Origin: Constrictibacter sp. MBR-5
GTDB lineage: Bacteria; Pseudomonadota; Alphaproteobacteria; JAJUGE01
DNA length: 64,000 nucleotides
Reading direction: 5' to 3'
Assembly (NCBI RefSeq): GCF_040549485.1
Contig: NZ_JBEPTK010000002.1
Coordinates: 1-64,000, forward strand
Below are positions 56,524 to 64,000 of this stretch, piece after piece. The notes under the pieces are model-generated. The model ran no database searches and was not told the origin of the DNA. It saw nothing but the letters and a program-made list of their open reading frames with translations. Positions within the stretch are counted from its first letter, which is position 1, and every line of letters starts with the position of its first letter. Both the position numbers and the translations under genes were made by a program.

Positions 56524-57510
56524 ATGCGGATCTCGGGAAGCGTCGCCGGCTGGGCGATTGCGGCGGCGATGACGGTCGGTCTGGCGGCGATGCCCGCCGC
56601 GGCGAAGGTCGTCATCAAGGCCGGAACGGAAGTGAACGAGAAGCACCCGGTCGGTGCCGGCATGCAGTGGTTCGCCAAGCGCGTCGACGAACTCTCCAAG
56701 GGCGACATCGAGGTGAAGCTGTTCCTCGGCGAGTCCCTCGGCAAGGCGCGCGAGATGGTCGAAGGGCTGCAGCTCGGCACCATCGACTATGTGACGGTGA
56801 CGGCCGGCATCGTCGCGAACTTCGCGCCCTCGCACGACTTCTTCTCGCTGCCCTTCCTGTGGGACGACGGCGCGCACCTGCAGCGCGTGATGGACGGCCC
56901 CCTCTCCGAGGACCTCGCGAAGAGCCTGGACGAGGTCGACATCGTCGCCCTGGGCTACGGCACCAGCGGCGCGCGCCAGCTCTACAGCTCCAAGACCATT
57001 GGCGGCCTGGACGACATCAAGGGCATGAAGGTGCGCACCATGGAGGTGCCGCAGATCGTCGAGACCTGGAAGGCGCTCGGCGCCATTCCCGTCCCGGTCG
57101 CCTTCGCCGAGGTCTATCAGGCGCTGCAGACGGGCGTCGTCGACGGCGCGGAATCGAGCTTCCTCGGCTGGATCTCGATGAAGCACTACGAGCCGGCGCC
57201 CAAGGGTTACCGCATCAACTACATCGACTCCGGCCGTGCCTACATGCTCTCGAAGTCGAAGGCCCAGCAGATCGGTCCGGAGCGTGTCGCCATCCTGCGT
57301 CAGGCGACCCAGGAACTGATCAAGCGCGTCGCCGACGAGTATGAGCGCCAGGACAACGAGGCGGCCGAGAAGGTGAAGAGCCTCAACGCCGAGGTCATCG
57401 TTCTCGACACCAAGCCCTTCCGCGAAGCGGTGAAGCCCGTCTACGAGAAGTTCAAGCCCAGCCTCGGGCCGAAGGTCTTCGAACGCGTGGAAGCCGCGCG
57501 CCAGCCGTGA
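56524..57510 (+). CDS. dctP: TRAP transporter solute-binding protein DctP
   Basis: A 328-residue periplasmic receptor of a TRAP transporter. A signal peptide (VAGWAIAAAMTVGLAAMPAAA) ends near residue 28. The mature protein has AGTEVNEKHPVGAGMQWFAKRVDELSKGDIEVKLF and the conserved RxLYSSK/PVPVAFAEVYQALQTGVVDGAESSFLGW segment with the carboxylate-binding Arg. It most likely binds an organic acid. It follows putA by about 150 bp that contain two GANTC sites. Confidence 0.92.
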   Translation: MRISGSVAGWAIAAAMTVGLAAMPAAAKVVIKAGTEVNEKHPVGAGMQWFAKRVDELSKGDIEVKLFLGESLGKAREMVEGLQLGTIDYVTVTAGIVANFAPSHDFFSLPFLWDDGAHLQRVMDGPLSEDLAKSLDEVDIVALGYGTSGARQLYSSKTIGGLDDIKGMKVRTMEVPQIVETWKALGAIPVPVAFAEVYQALQTGVVDGAESSFLGWISMKHYEPAPKGYRINYIDSGRAYMLSKSKAQQIGPERVAILRQATQELIKRVADEYERQDNEAAEKVKSLNAEVIVLDTKPFREAVKPVYEKFKPSLGPKVFERVEAARQP

Positions 57511-57549
57511 CAGTGAGCCGGGTCGGCGTTCGGCGCCGAGGCTGAAGCG

Positions 57550-58065
57550 ATGCCCTCGGGACTCCGCCGGGTCGTCGATCTGCTGCTCGACGCGATGTGT
57601 GCGCTGGTCATGGCGGCGATCGTCGCCATGACCGCCTTCCAGGTCGCGAACCGCTTCCTGATCCAGTATCCGATCACCTGGACCGAGGAGATCGCGCGGT
57701 TCATGGCGGTCTGGATCTGCCTGCTCGGCGCCGCGCGCTGCGTGCGCGAACGCTCGCACATCGAGATCGACCTCCTGGTGAACTTCCTGCCGGCGCGGGC
57801 GCAGTGGCTGCTGGCGCTGGTCGTGCACGCGCTGTTCCTGCTGCTGTGCGCCATACTGATCCAGCAGACGGTTTCGATCCTGCCGATCGTCGGGCGGCAG
57901 ACCTCGCCGGCGGCGATGCTGCCGATGTCGTGGGTCTACCTCGCGACGCCGGTCAGTGCGGCGATCATGATCTTCTACCTGCTCGACAGCCTGATGGAGC
58001 TGCTGCGCGGCTGGCGGCGGCCGCGCTCCAAGCTCCGCCGCGGCGAGGATGCCGACATTGTTTGA
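57550..58065 (+). CDS. dctQ: TRAP transporter small permease DctQ
   Basis: A 171-residue four-helix membrane subunit. FQVANRFLIQYPITWTEEIARFMAVWICLLGAARCVRERSHIEIDLLVNFLP is the DctQ family signature. It bridges the receptor and large permease. The 3' end overlaps dctM by 17 bp. Confidence 0.92.
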   Translation: MPSGLRRVVDLLLDAMCALVMAAIVAMTAFQVANRFLIQYPITWTEEIARFMAVWICLLGAARCVRERSHIEIDLLVNFLPARAQWLLALVVHALFLLLCAILIQQTVSILPIVGRQTSPAAMLPMSWVYLATPVSAAIMIFYLLDSLMELLRGWRRPRSKLRRGEDADIV

Positions 58066-59380
58066 GCCCATCCTCGACACGCTCGCCGGCCAGCCGCTGT
58101 TCATGATGGTCGGCCTGCTGCTCCTCATGATGGCCATCAAGGTGCCGATCGCGGTCGCGATGGGCATGGCCAGCATCGCCTATCTGCTCGTCACCGGCGC
58201 CAACCTGCGCCTCGTCGCGCAGACGACGATCAGCAACCTCAACTCGTTCACGCTGCTGGCGATCCCCTTCTTCGTGCTGGCCGGGGAGCTGATGAACGCC
58301 TCGGGCGTCAGCGAGCGCCTGATCGGTCTCGCCCAGGTGTTCGTCGGCCACGTCCGGGGCGGGCTCGCCCACGTCAACGTCGTCACCAGCACGCTCATGG
58401 CCGGCATGTCCGGTTCCGCCGCGGCGGACGCCGCCATGACGTCGCGCGTGCTCAACCCGGTCATGGTGAAGCGCGGCTACTCGCCCGAATATGCGGCAGC
58501 CGTCACCGCCGCCTCGGCGACGATCGGGCCGATCATCCCGCCCAGCATCCCGATGGTGCTCGTCGGCGTCGTGAACGAGCTGTCGGTCGGCCGCCTGTTC
58601 TTCGGCGGCGTCGTGCCCGGCCTGCTGATGACCGGCGGCATGATGGTGCTGATCTGGCTCCAGGCGAAGCGCCACGGCTTCGAGGCCAGTCCCCGCGCCA
58701 CCTTCGCGCAGATCGTGACGGCGACGCGGCGCGCCATCCTGCCGATGTTCGCGCCGGTCATCATCCTCGGTGGCATGATGGGCGGCCTGTTCACGCCGAC
58801 CGAGGCGGCCGTCGTGGCGGTCGTCTACATGGGCGGGCTCGGTGCCTTCGCCTACCGCACCATCGGCTGGGCGGCGCTCAACGCGGCGCTGCTGAACACG
58901 GTTAGCATCACCGCGCGCATCATGTTCATCGTCGCCATGGCCGGCCTGTTCGGCTGGGTGCTGACCGCCGAGCAGGTGGTCAACCGGATGGGCGACTTCC
59001 TCGGCGCCAACATCGGCAGCGGCGCCATGCTGCTGCTGTGGCTCAACGTCCTGTTCCTGCTGCTCGGCTGCCTGCTGAACCTCGTGACGCTGGTGATCCT
59101 GCTGTCGCCGGTGGTGTTCCCGCTCGTCTACAGCTTCGGGATCGACCCGATCCATTTCGGCGTGGTGATGGTGCTCAACCTGATGATCGGTCAGCTGACG
59201 CCGCCGGTCGGGCTGATGTCGTTCGTCGTGCTCGGCGTGACCGGCGTCGACCTCGCCGCCTTCATCCGTCAGGTCTGGCCGTTCATGGTGGTGCTGGTCG
59301 CGGTGCTGATGCTGATCACCTACGTCCCCGGCCTGGTGCTCTTCGTCCCCGATCTCCTGATGGGCCCGCGGCTCGACTAG
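58049..59380 (+). CDS. dctM: TRAP transporter large permease DctM
   Basis: A 443-residue membrane subunit with about 12 helices that couples transport to sodium. VPIAVAMGMASIAYLLVTG, FTLLAIPFFVLAGELMNASGVSERLI, SGSAAADAAM and SATIGPIIPPSIPMVLVG are family blocks. GQLTPPVGLMSFVVLGV lies near the C-terminus. Overlaps dctQ. The full set makes a DctPQM transporter. Confidence 0.95.
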   Translation: MPTLFEPILDTLAGQPLFMMVGLLLLMMAIKVPIAVAMGMASIAYLLVTGANLRLVAQTTISNLNSFTLLAIPFFVLAGELMNASGVSERLIGLAQVFVGHVRGGLAHVNVVTSTLMAGMSGSAAADAAMTSRVLNPVMVKRGYSPEYAAAVTAASATIGPIIPPSIPMVLVGVVNELSVGRLFFGGVVPGLLMTGGMMVLIWLQAKRHGFEASPRATFAQIVTATRRAILPMFAPVIILGGMMGGLFTPTEAAVVAVVYMGGLGAFAYRTIGWAALNAALLNTVSITARIMFIVAMAGLFGWVLTAEQVVNRMGDFLGANIGSGAMLLLWLNVLFLLLGCLLNLVTLVILLSPVVFPLVYSFGIDPIHFGVVMVLNLMIGQLTPPVGLMSFVVLGVTGVDLAAFIRQVWPFMVVLVAVLMLITYVPGLVLFVPDLLMGPRLD

Positions 59381-59401
59381 GAAGCCGCGTGACCTGGCGC
59401 G

Positions 59402-59881
59402 TCAGTTGATCGGCCCGAACGCCTTCTCCAGGAGGGCGGCGAGCAGGTGCGGCTCGCACGGCTTCGTCAGGAATCCGACCGGATCGGCGTCCTTCATGCG
59501 CGAGACCGTCGCCGGGTCGGTGTGCGCGCTGATGAAGATCGAGCGGATGCCGAACCGCGCCAGGATCGTCTTCGCCGCCTCCACACCGTCGCTGCCCTGG
59601 GCGAGGCGCACGTCCATCAGCACGATGTCCGGCTGATGACGCGACGCGGCCGTGATTGCGGCGGGGCCGGTGGCCACGCAGTCGCACACGGCGAAGCCGA
59701 ATTGCTGGACCATCTCCTCGATGCCCAGCGCCAGGATGAACTCGTCCTCGACTATCAGCACGCGCCTTACCGTCGGCGTCGAACCGGGCATGTCCGATGC
59801 GTCGCCGGGAACCGGCCGTTTGCGCGGCACGTCGTCGGAAAAGAGTCGACCGCTCGAAAACCGTGACAAACCGTTCTCCAT
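59402..59881 (-). CDS. Single-domain response regulator
   Basis: A 159-residue protein with one receiver domain: VLIVEDEFILALGIEEMVQQFGFAVCDCVATGPAAI, phospho-acceptor Asp in PDIVLMDVRLAQGSDGVEAAK and the conserved Lys in FLTKPCEPHLLAALLEKAFG. No output domain. It resembles the group of receivers close to HWE/PhyR-linked stress systems. N-terminal 38 residues before the receiver are poorly conserved in look; an ATG at 59791 is an alternative start. It converges with dctM. Confidence 0.78.
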   Translation of the reverse strand: MENGLSRFSSGRLFSDDVPRKRPVPGDASDMPGSTPTVRRVLIVEDEFILALGIEEMVQQFGFAVCDCVATGPAAITAASRHQPDIVLMDVRLAQGSDGVEAAKTILARFGIRSIFISAHTDPATVSRMKDADPVGFLTKPCEPHLLAALLEKAFGPIN

Positions 59882-59930
59882 GAGATGGTGGAGCAGTCGT
59901 TGTGACCCCAATTCACGCCGCTTCCCCCTG

Positions 59931-60341
59931 TCAAGAAGACCGCTGCTCCGCGGTCGCCGGCCGGGGCGGCCCCTTCAATTCGACCACGTTTCCTTCGGGG
60001 TCCTCGATATAGAGGGATGGGCCTTCGCCCTCGGCGCCGTAGCGGCTGCCGCTCTCGCCGACCTTAACGCCCGAATCCGCCAGATAGGTCCGCAAGGCCG
60101 TTTCGTCGTAAGGCTCGATCGTCAGCGCGAAATGATCGAGGTTCCGGTCGTCTCCGCTGCGGCCCGGCACCAGGTCGATCAGTGCCGTGCCGGCGCGAAG
60201 CTGCACCAGCCCGATCCGCTCGACCTCGCGTTCCTTACGGCAGCCGAGGACGCCGGTGTAGAAGCCGATCATCCGCTGCATGTCGCGCGTCCGCAGGACC
60301 ACATGGTCGAGCGTCCGCAGCCGGAAGGGCGGGTTCTGCAT
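59931..60341 (-). CDS. VOC family protein
   Basis: A 136-residue glyoxalase-fold protein. LRTLDHVVLRTRDMQRMIGFYTGVLGCRKEREVERIGLVQLRAGTALIDLVPG and YIEDPEGNVVELKGPP carry the usual His/Glu metal ligands (LDHVV, VVELKG, LDHFAL). It may be a lactoylglutathione-lyase-like or dioxygenase-like enzyme. The ATG at 60341 follows GAGGGGAG and is preferred over an ATG at 60359, which overlaps the rpoH stop. It is downstream of rpoH on the same strand. Confidence 0.8.
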   Translation of the reverse strand: MQNPPFRLRTLDHVVLRTRDMQRMIGFYTGVLGCRKEREVERIGLVQLRAGTALIDLVPGRSGDDRNLDHFALTIEPYDETALRTYLADSGVKVGESGSRYGAEGEGPSLYIEDPEGNVVELKGPPRPATAEQRSS

Positions 60342-60358
60342 AGCGGGTTCTCCCCTCA

Positions 60359-61183
60359 TTATTCTTCTGCGGGCATGGCGGCGCCCCCCTGTTGAAGGAG
60401 GGCGGCCGACATCAGGCGGCGAAGCTCGTCCAGCGCGCGCGCTTCAAGCTGCCTGACGCGCTCCTTCGACAGGCCGACGTCGCGCGCCACGGCTTCCAGC
60501 GGGATCTTGCGGCCGTCCAGGTAGCGGCGGCTGATGATCCGCCGCTCGCGCTCCGGCAAGGCCGCGAGCGCGCGGTGCAGCTTATCGCTCCAGAAGCGGC
60601 CGTCGCGCAGCGCCGCCGTCTGGGCCTCGGGGTCGGGCCGGCTGTCCGGCACGCGGCCCAGCCAGTCGTCGCCGGCGCCGCTGCGGGCGATCGGCTGGTT
60701 CAGCGACTGGTCGCGGCCGGCGATGCGGCGTGCCAGGGTCTGGAGCTCCTCGGGCCGGATCCGCAGGCGCGTCGCCAGCCGCCGAAGGGCCTCCTCCATC
60801 GGGCCGTCGTCGCGGGACAGGTCGCTCGCCAGCTGGCGCAGGCGGAAGAAGAGGCGCTTCTGGGCCGACGTCGTCCCGATGCGGACCAGCGACCAGGACG
60901 ACACCACATGCTCCTGGATGGCGACCCGCACCCACCAGCCGGCATAGGTCGACAGGCGGACGCCCGATTCCGGATTGAACTTGCGCACTGCGTGGATCAA
61001 CCCGATCACGCCCTCCTGGACGAGATCGTTGACCGGGGCGCCATAGCGGCTGTAGCGCCGCGCCACCGCGCGCACGAAGGGCAGGTGGCTGCTGATGAGG
61101 CGGTCGGCCGCGGCGGCGTCGCCCTTGGCGGCGCGGGCTGCCAAGTCCGCCTCCTCGTCGCGGCTCAGAAAGGTCTCTGCCAT
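60359..61183 (-). CDS. rpoH: RNA polymerase sigma-32 factor RpoH
   Basis: A 274-residue heat-shock sigma factor. Region 2 has LISSHLPFVRAVARRYSRYGAPVNDLVQEGVIGLIHAVRKFNPESGVRLSTYAGWWVRVAIQEHVV. The RpoH box appears as QKRLFFRLR near residue 108, distinguishing it from RpoD. Region 4 ends with GLSKERVRQLEARALDELRRLM. It directs transcription of chaperone and protease genes. GGAGG precedes the ATG. A VOC gene follows on the same strand. Confidence 0.93.
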   Translation of the reverse strand: MAETFLSRDEEADLAARAAKGDAAAADRLISSHLPFVRAVARRYSRYGAPVNDLVQEGVIGLIHAVRKFNPESGVRLSTYAGWWVRVAIQEHVVSSWSLVRIGTTSAQKRLFFRLRQLASDLSRDDGPMEEALRRLATRLRIRPEELQTLARRIAGRDQSLNQPIARSGAGDDWLGRVPDSRPDPEAQTAALRDGRFWSDKLHRALAALPERERRIISRRYLDGRKIPLEAVARDVGLSKERVRQLEARALDELRRLMSAALLQQGGAAMPAEE

Positions 61184-61348
61184 CGGTCATACCTCCGGCG
61201 CGGCAGGCAGCGGTGGCATGCGACTGATGCACCCACCGATCTTCCGACAAGCTGCCGGTTGCGGCGAACCCCTGGAGACCGTCCGCTTCACCTCTAAGAT
61301 AGAGCGGTGACGGCCGCAAGATTTTGCCAGATTATCGGGAGACAGACC

Positions 61349-61954
61349 ATGGCGAAGACCGCCAGACCAGCACGCAAGCCGGCCGCGGCGTCCGTCGACA
61401 TCGGCGCCCGGCGCGACGCCGTGGTCGATGCGGCGATGGCGCTCGCGGCGACGCGCGGCTGGCGGGGCATCGCCCTGGCCGACATCGCGGCCGAAGCGGG
61501 CCTCTCACTCTCCGAACTCTACGAGGCGTTTCACGGCAAGGGCGCCATCCTCGCTTACTTCGGGTCGCGCGTGGACGCGAAGGTTCTGGCGGGAACTGGA
61601 ACCGACATGGCTGAGGAGAGCCGGCGCGACCGCCTGTTCGATGTCCTGATGCGCCGCTTCGACGCCGCTGCGCCCTACCGTGCCGGGGTGCGGGCGCTGC
61701 TCGCCGACGCCCGGCGCGATCCGTCGATGGCCCTGTGCGCCGCGCCGCGCCTGCTGCGCTCGATGACCTGGTCGCTCGAGGCGGCAGGAATCCGCACCGG
61801 TGGGATCGTCGGCACGGTGCGGGTCAAGGCGCTGGCGGCGGTCTACCTGTCGGTCATGCGGGTGTGGGTCGACGACGAGAGCCCCGACATGGCGGCGACC
61901 ATGGCCGCGCTCGACGGACGCTTGCGGCGGGCGGAGCGATTCCTCGGCGCCTAG
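61349..61954 (+). CDS. TetR/COQ9-like regulator upstream of phasin
   Basis: A 201-residue protein. The N-terminal HTH (RDAVVDAAMALAATRGWRGIALADIAAEAGLSLSELYEAFHGKGAILAYF) is TetR-type. The C-terminal part (AAVYLSVMRVWVDDESPDMAATMAALDGRLRRAERF) resembles COQ9 and similar ligand-binding helical domains. Its position just before the phasin gene suggests a role in PHB or lipid metabolism, by context only. GGGAGACA precedes the ATG at 61349. Confidence 0.78.
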   Translation: MAKTARPARKPAAASVDIGARRDAVVDAAMALAATRGWRGIALADIAAEAGLSLSELYEAFHGKGAILAYFGSRVDAKVLAGTGTDMAEESRRDRLFDVLMRRFDAAAPYRAGVRALLADARRDPSMALCAAPRLLRSMTWSLEAAGIRTGGIVGTVRVKALAAVYLSVMRVWVDDESPDMAATMAALDGRLRRAERFLGA

Positions 61955-61959
61955 GCGTT

Positions 61960-61974
61960 TTGTGCAGTGCACAA
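61960..61974. promoter_or_regulatory. PhaR-like palindrome upstream of phasin
   Basis: TTGTGCAGTGCACAA is a perfect 15-bp palindrome with a TGC-N3-GCA core, the half-site pair reported for PhaR/PhbF-type repressors of phasin and PHB genes. It lies just upstream of the promoter. Repression would be relieved as PHB granules titrate PhaR. No phaR gene is visible here. Confidence 0.55.
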
Positions 61975-61981
61975 GAAATTC

Positions 61982-62011
61982 TTGACTCTGCACCTCGCAG
62001 GTGCAATATGC
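61982..62011 (+). promoter_or_regulatory. Phasin promoter with a second palindrome
   Basis: TTGACT at 61982-61987 fits a -35 hexamer, and AATATG after 17 bp is a weak -10. Between them TGCACCT-CGC-AGGTGCA (61989-62005) is a perfect inverted repeat with 7-bp arms, placed to block polymerase. The -35 also contains a GACTC (GANTC) methylation site. Confidence 0.5.
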
Positions 62012-62069
62012 CTCCTGCGTCCACGGCATGTACAGAAAACCGCCCCGGCGCAACAGGAGGGAAAGCAAT

Positions 62070-62579
62070 ATGAACAAGGGCACATACCCGTACTTCGATC
62101 TCGACATGTCCAAGTATCTTGGCCAGTTCAAGATGCCGACTCCGGACGTCGACGCGCTGTTTGCAGCGCACCGCAAGAATCTCGAGGTCCTGAGCGCCGC
62201 GAACCAGCGCGCGTTCGAGGGCTATGGCGCGGTCGTCCGTCGCCAGGGCGAAATCGCCCGCGAGGCAATCGAATCCTACACGGGCATCCTGTCGGACATG
62301 ATGGCCGAGGGCTCGATCGAGGATAAGGCCGGCAAGCAGGCCGACGTGGCGAAGCAGGCCTACGAGAAGGCCATCGCCAACTCCCGCGAGCTGGGCGACA
62401 TGGTCGCCAAGACCAACGAGGAGGCTTTCGGCCTCATCAACGACCGGATCCGCGAGGGTTTCGGTGAGGTGAAGGAGCTGGTCGTGACGAACGTCGCACG
62501 TGCCGGCGCCGCCGCCGATCAGGCCACCAACGGCATGGCGACGGCCGCGAAGGCGCCGAAGGCCGCCGCGAGCAAGTAA
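62070..62579 (+). CDS. Phasin family protein
   Basis: A 169-residue granule-associated protein. YFDLDMSKYLGQFKMPTPDVDALFAAHRKNLEVLSAANQRAFEGYGAVVRRQGEIAREAIESYTGIL is the phasin signature, mostly amphipathic helix. EKAIANSRELGDMVAKTNEEAFGLINDRIREGFGEVKEL continues it; the tail is Ala/Lys-rich (AAKAPKAAASK). It coats PHB granules and controls their size. CAGGAGGG precedes the ATG at 62070; a perfect terminator follows. Confidence 0.93.
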   Translation: MNKGTYPYFDLDMSKYLGQFKMPTPDVDALFAAHRKNLEVLSAANQRAFEGYGAVVRRQGEIAREAIESYTGILSDMMAEGSIEDKAGKQADVAKQAYEKAIANSRELGDMVAKTNEEAFGLINDRIREGFGEVKELVVTNVARAGAAADQATNGMATAAKAPKAAASK

Positions 62580-62609
62580 GCCCTTCCCTCCGAAGGTATC
62601 GGGCGCCGT

Positions 62610-62640
62610 AGGGCCGCTCCCGTCAGGGAGCGGCCCTTTG
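62610..62640 (+). terminator. Rho-independent terminator after phasin
   Basis: A perfect 12-bp stem AGGGCCGCTCCC/GGGAGCGGCCCT with loop GTCA, followed by TTGCG. The T-run is short, but the stem is very stable. Confidence 0.8.
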
Positions 62641-62737
62641 CGCGTCCGCAGCCCGAGTCGTGCCGATCTCCAGGGACCGTTTTCAGCGTGACGGCCAACC
62701 GCTAGGGTGCCGGACCGCCAAACCAGACGAACCGGCC

Positions 62738-63088
62738 ATGACCAGCGAAACCCCGAAGATCGAATTTGCCGACTTCATGAAAGTCGACATCCGCGTCGGC
62801 ACCATCGTCGACGCCCAGGCGTTCCCCGAGGCGCGCCGCCCGGCCTTCAAGCTCTGGGTCGACATGGGCCCCGAACTGGGCATCCGGAAGACGTCGGCGC
62901 AGATCACCCAGCGCTACCGGCTGGAGGAACTGGTCGGGCGGCAGGTCGCCGCGGTGGTGAATTTTCCGCCGAAGCAGATCGGGCCGTTCATGTCGGAGAT
63001 GCTCGTCCTGGGCTTCCCGGACGCGGACGGCAACGTTGTGCTCGTCACGCCCAGCCTCGCCGTGCCGAACGGCGGCAGGCTCTACTGA
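62738..63088 (+). CDS. csaA: CsaA-type tRNA-binding protein
   Basis: A 116-residue protein that is a single tRNA-binding OB-fold (EMAP/Trbp111 type). [84 protein letters not shown] is close to CsaA. It has chaperone-like and tRNA-binding activity in Bacillus. No clear ribosome binding site is seen at the ATG, but the family start matches. Confidence 0.9.
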   Translation: MTSETPKIEFADFMKVDIRVGTIVDAQAFPEARRPAFKLWVDMGPELGIRKTSAQITQRYRLEELVGRQVAAVVNFPPKQIGPFMSEMLVLGFPDADGNVVLVTPSLAVPNGGRLY

Positions 63089-63116
63089 GCCGCCGCCCGA
63101 TCGGAGAGGGGCGCGG

Positions 63117-63521
63117 CTACGCGGCCTTCTCGGCGTTGCTGCCCGCGTTGGCGCCTGCATTCGCACCGGAATTGTTGCCGGCATTGCTGCTGCCGCCGCT
63201 GCTGCGGGTATAGGCGCTGGCGCAGTGGCTGCCGCAGTAGGGCTTGCCCGGAAGGGCGGCCTCGCCGCAGAAATGGAAGCCCGGCAGGCGGGGGTCTCCG
63301 ATCGGCCACTGGCACACGGGGCCGGTGACGATCCGCCGGGCCGGACGGGCCTGGCGTGTTTCGCGCCGGATGGGCGAGGGACGGCCGCTGAGTCCCAGGC
63401 GGTGCGCCTTGCCGATCACCGCGTTCTTGGACATGCCCAGGCGCCGGCCGATCTCTGTCGTGGTCAACCCGTCGTTCCAGAGATTTTCCAGCGACGCGAT
63501 CAGTTCGGGTGTCCAGCTCAT
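63117..63521 (-). CDS. gcrA: GcrA cell-cycle regulator
   Basis: A 134-residue GcrA protein. The N-terminal HTH (MSWTPELIASLENLWNDGLTTTEIGRRLGMSKNAVIGKAHRLGLSGRPSP) is the hallmark. The C-terminal domain with CQWPIGDPRLPGFHFCGEAALPGKPYCGSHCASAY binds sigma-70 and carries a zinc-binding Cys/His set. The last 25 residues are Asn/Ala/Gly/Ser-rich, which is unusual. It binds methylated GANTC sites with RNAP to activate cell-cycle genes. The start at 63521 opens the conserved sequence. It converges with csaA. Confidence 0.92.
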   Translation of the reverse strand: MSWTPELIASLENLWNDGLTTTEIGRRLGMSKNAVIGKAHRLGLSGRPSPIRRETRQARPARRIVTGPVCQWPIGDPRLPGFHFCGEAALPGKPYCGSHCASAYTRSSGGSSNAGNNSGANAGANAGSNAEKAA

Positions 63522-63608
63522 GGTCCGCTCCCGCACGAGGTCTAGTATGTGACTGGGGGGGAACCCTACAAGATGCAGCGCACTCGCTGCAAGCTGAGTC
63601 GCATCGGG

Positions 63609-64000
63609 TTATTCACAGGGCAGCAGGACGCGCGCCCTCAATCCGCCGCGCGGCGAATCCTCCAGGCGGACGTCGCCGCCGTGTCCGCGCACGATGTCCC
63701 GGGCGATGCTCAGGCCCAGGCCGGTCCCGCCGGTGCCGGGATTGCGCGACGCTTCCAGCCTGTAGAAGGGCCTGAAGACATTCTCTCTTTCGCCGGCGGG
63801 AATGCCGGGACCGTCGTCGTCGACCCAGATCTCGATCTGCCGCCGCGCGCGCCGGGTGCCGAGCCAGACGCGGCCGCCGTGGCGCTGGCCGTTGCCGACC
63901 AGGTTGTCGAGGGCGCGGCGCATGGCGTTCGGCCGCAGCGGCACGGCCGTTTCCGCCGAGATCGTGTCGAGGGTCACGGTCCCGCCGGCACGCCGGGCCG
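63609..64000 (-). CDS. Sensor histidine kinase, C-terminal part (cut by window edge)
   Basis: At least 130 residues of the ATPase domain are present; the gene continues beyond the window. NAMRRALDNLVGNGQRHGG is the N-box, DDDGPGIPAGERENVFRPFYRLEASRNPGTGGTGLGLSIARDIVRGHGGDVRLEDSPRGGLRARVLLP has the G1 and G2 boxes. The close resemblance to EnvZ-like kinases (FRPFYRLEASRN) suggests an osmosensor-type partner of OmpR. GAGTC (63596-63600) lies in the gap between its stop and gcrA. Confidence 0.85.
   Translation of the reverse strand, partial: ARRAGGTVTLDTISAETAVPLRPNAMRRALDNLVGNGQRHGGRVWLGTRRARRQIEIWVDDDGPGIPAGERENVFRPFYRLEASRNPGTGGTGLGLSIARDIVRGHGGDVRLEDSPRGGLRARVLLPCE

Overview
The window is GC-rich, densely packed bacterial chromosome with the marks of an alphaproteobacterium. 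It encodes a GcrA-type cell-cycle regulator, an RpoH sigma factor with an alphaproteobacterial RpoH box, MinCDE, a phasin, a PutA without a DNA-binding domain and a DegP/two-component trio. CtrA-like half-palindromes and CcrM-type GANTC sites occur near some promoters. A Rhodospirillales/Geminicoccales-like host is my guess from gene content; no rRNA or other marker allows closer placement. I saw no rRNA, tRNA or CRISPR array.

Layout. 0.16-2.64 kb: an IS91-type insertion sequence (HUH transposase plus tyrosine recombinase) bounded by 17-bp imperfect inverted repeats. 2.7-5.4 kb: modABC molybdate transporter behind a Mo-box-like operator. 5.4-8.2 kb: divergent csoR/copA copper-efflux pair with an operator-like palindrome between them. 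8.2-12.1 kb: TRIC channel, TIGR03084 protein, UPF0149 protein, SDR, a palindromic intergenic repeat and a RraA-like protein. 12.2-16.2 kb: two MFS transporters flanking an unusual GH19-peptidoglycan-binding-carboxymuconolactone decarboxylase fusion. 16.3-23.5 kb: a co-directional catabolic cluster (LLM monooxygenase, D-aminoacylase-like amidohydrolase, FAD hydroxylase, aldo/keto reductase, CoA-transferase) of unknown substrate. 23.5-27.2 kb: an epimerase-SPW-VKOR-SPW membrane fusion, pyrophosphatase and a cold-shock protein. 27.2-31.7 kb: a minus-strand run (F420-type LLM oxidoreductase, ketopantoate reductase-like, DUF35/thiolase pair, dienelactone hydrolase).

31.9-36.0 kb: CBS protein and DUF1328 protein, then URC1-like/URC4-like/uracil phosphoribosyltransferase genes that match the uracil-catabolism (URC) pathway. 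36.0-38.6 kb: HIT protein and minCDE. 39.1-45.1 kb: retropepsin-like protease, a degenerate EAL-like protein, an orphan soluble histidine kinase overlapping a HerA-like ATPase, and two exported low-complexity proteins. Three CtrA-like boxes sit in front of the EAL-like and kinase genes. 45.2-49.0 kb: DegP with an OmpR-type response regulator and kinase. 49.1-53.2 kb: TlyA, a TrmA/RlmD-type methyltransferase, an FeS photolyase and an overlapping TspO. 53.2-59.4 kb: PutA and a DctPQM TRAP transporter. 59.4-64.0 kb: single-domain response regulator, VOC protein, RpoH, TetR/COQ9-like regulator, phasin with two promoter palindromes (one PhaR-like), CsaA-like tRNA-binding protein, GcrA, and the C-terminal part of a sensor kinase cut by the window edge.

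The best candidates for undescribed biology are the GH19-CMD fusion, the epimerase-SPW-VKOR fusion, the kinase-HerA unit next to a dead EAL protein under likely CtrA control, and the unassigned catabolic cluster. The URC cluster is known from other organisms but is seldom annotated. These are inferences from sequence reading; no database search was possible.
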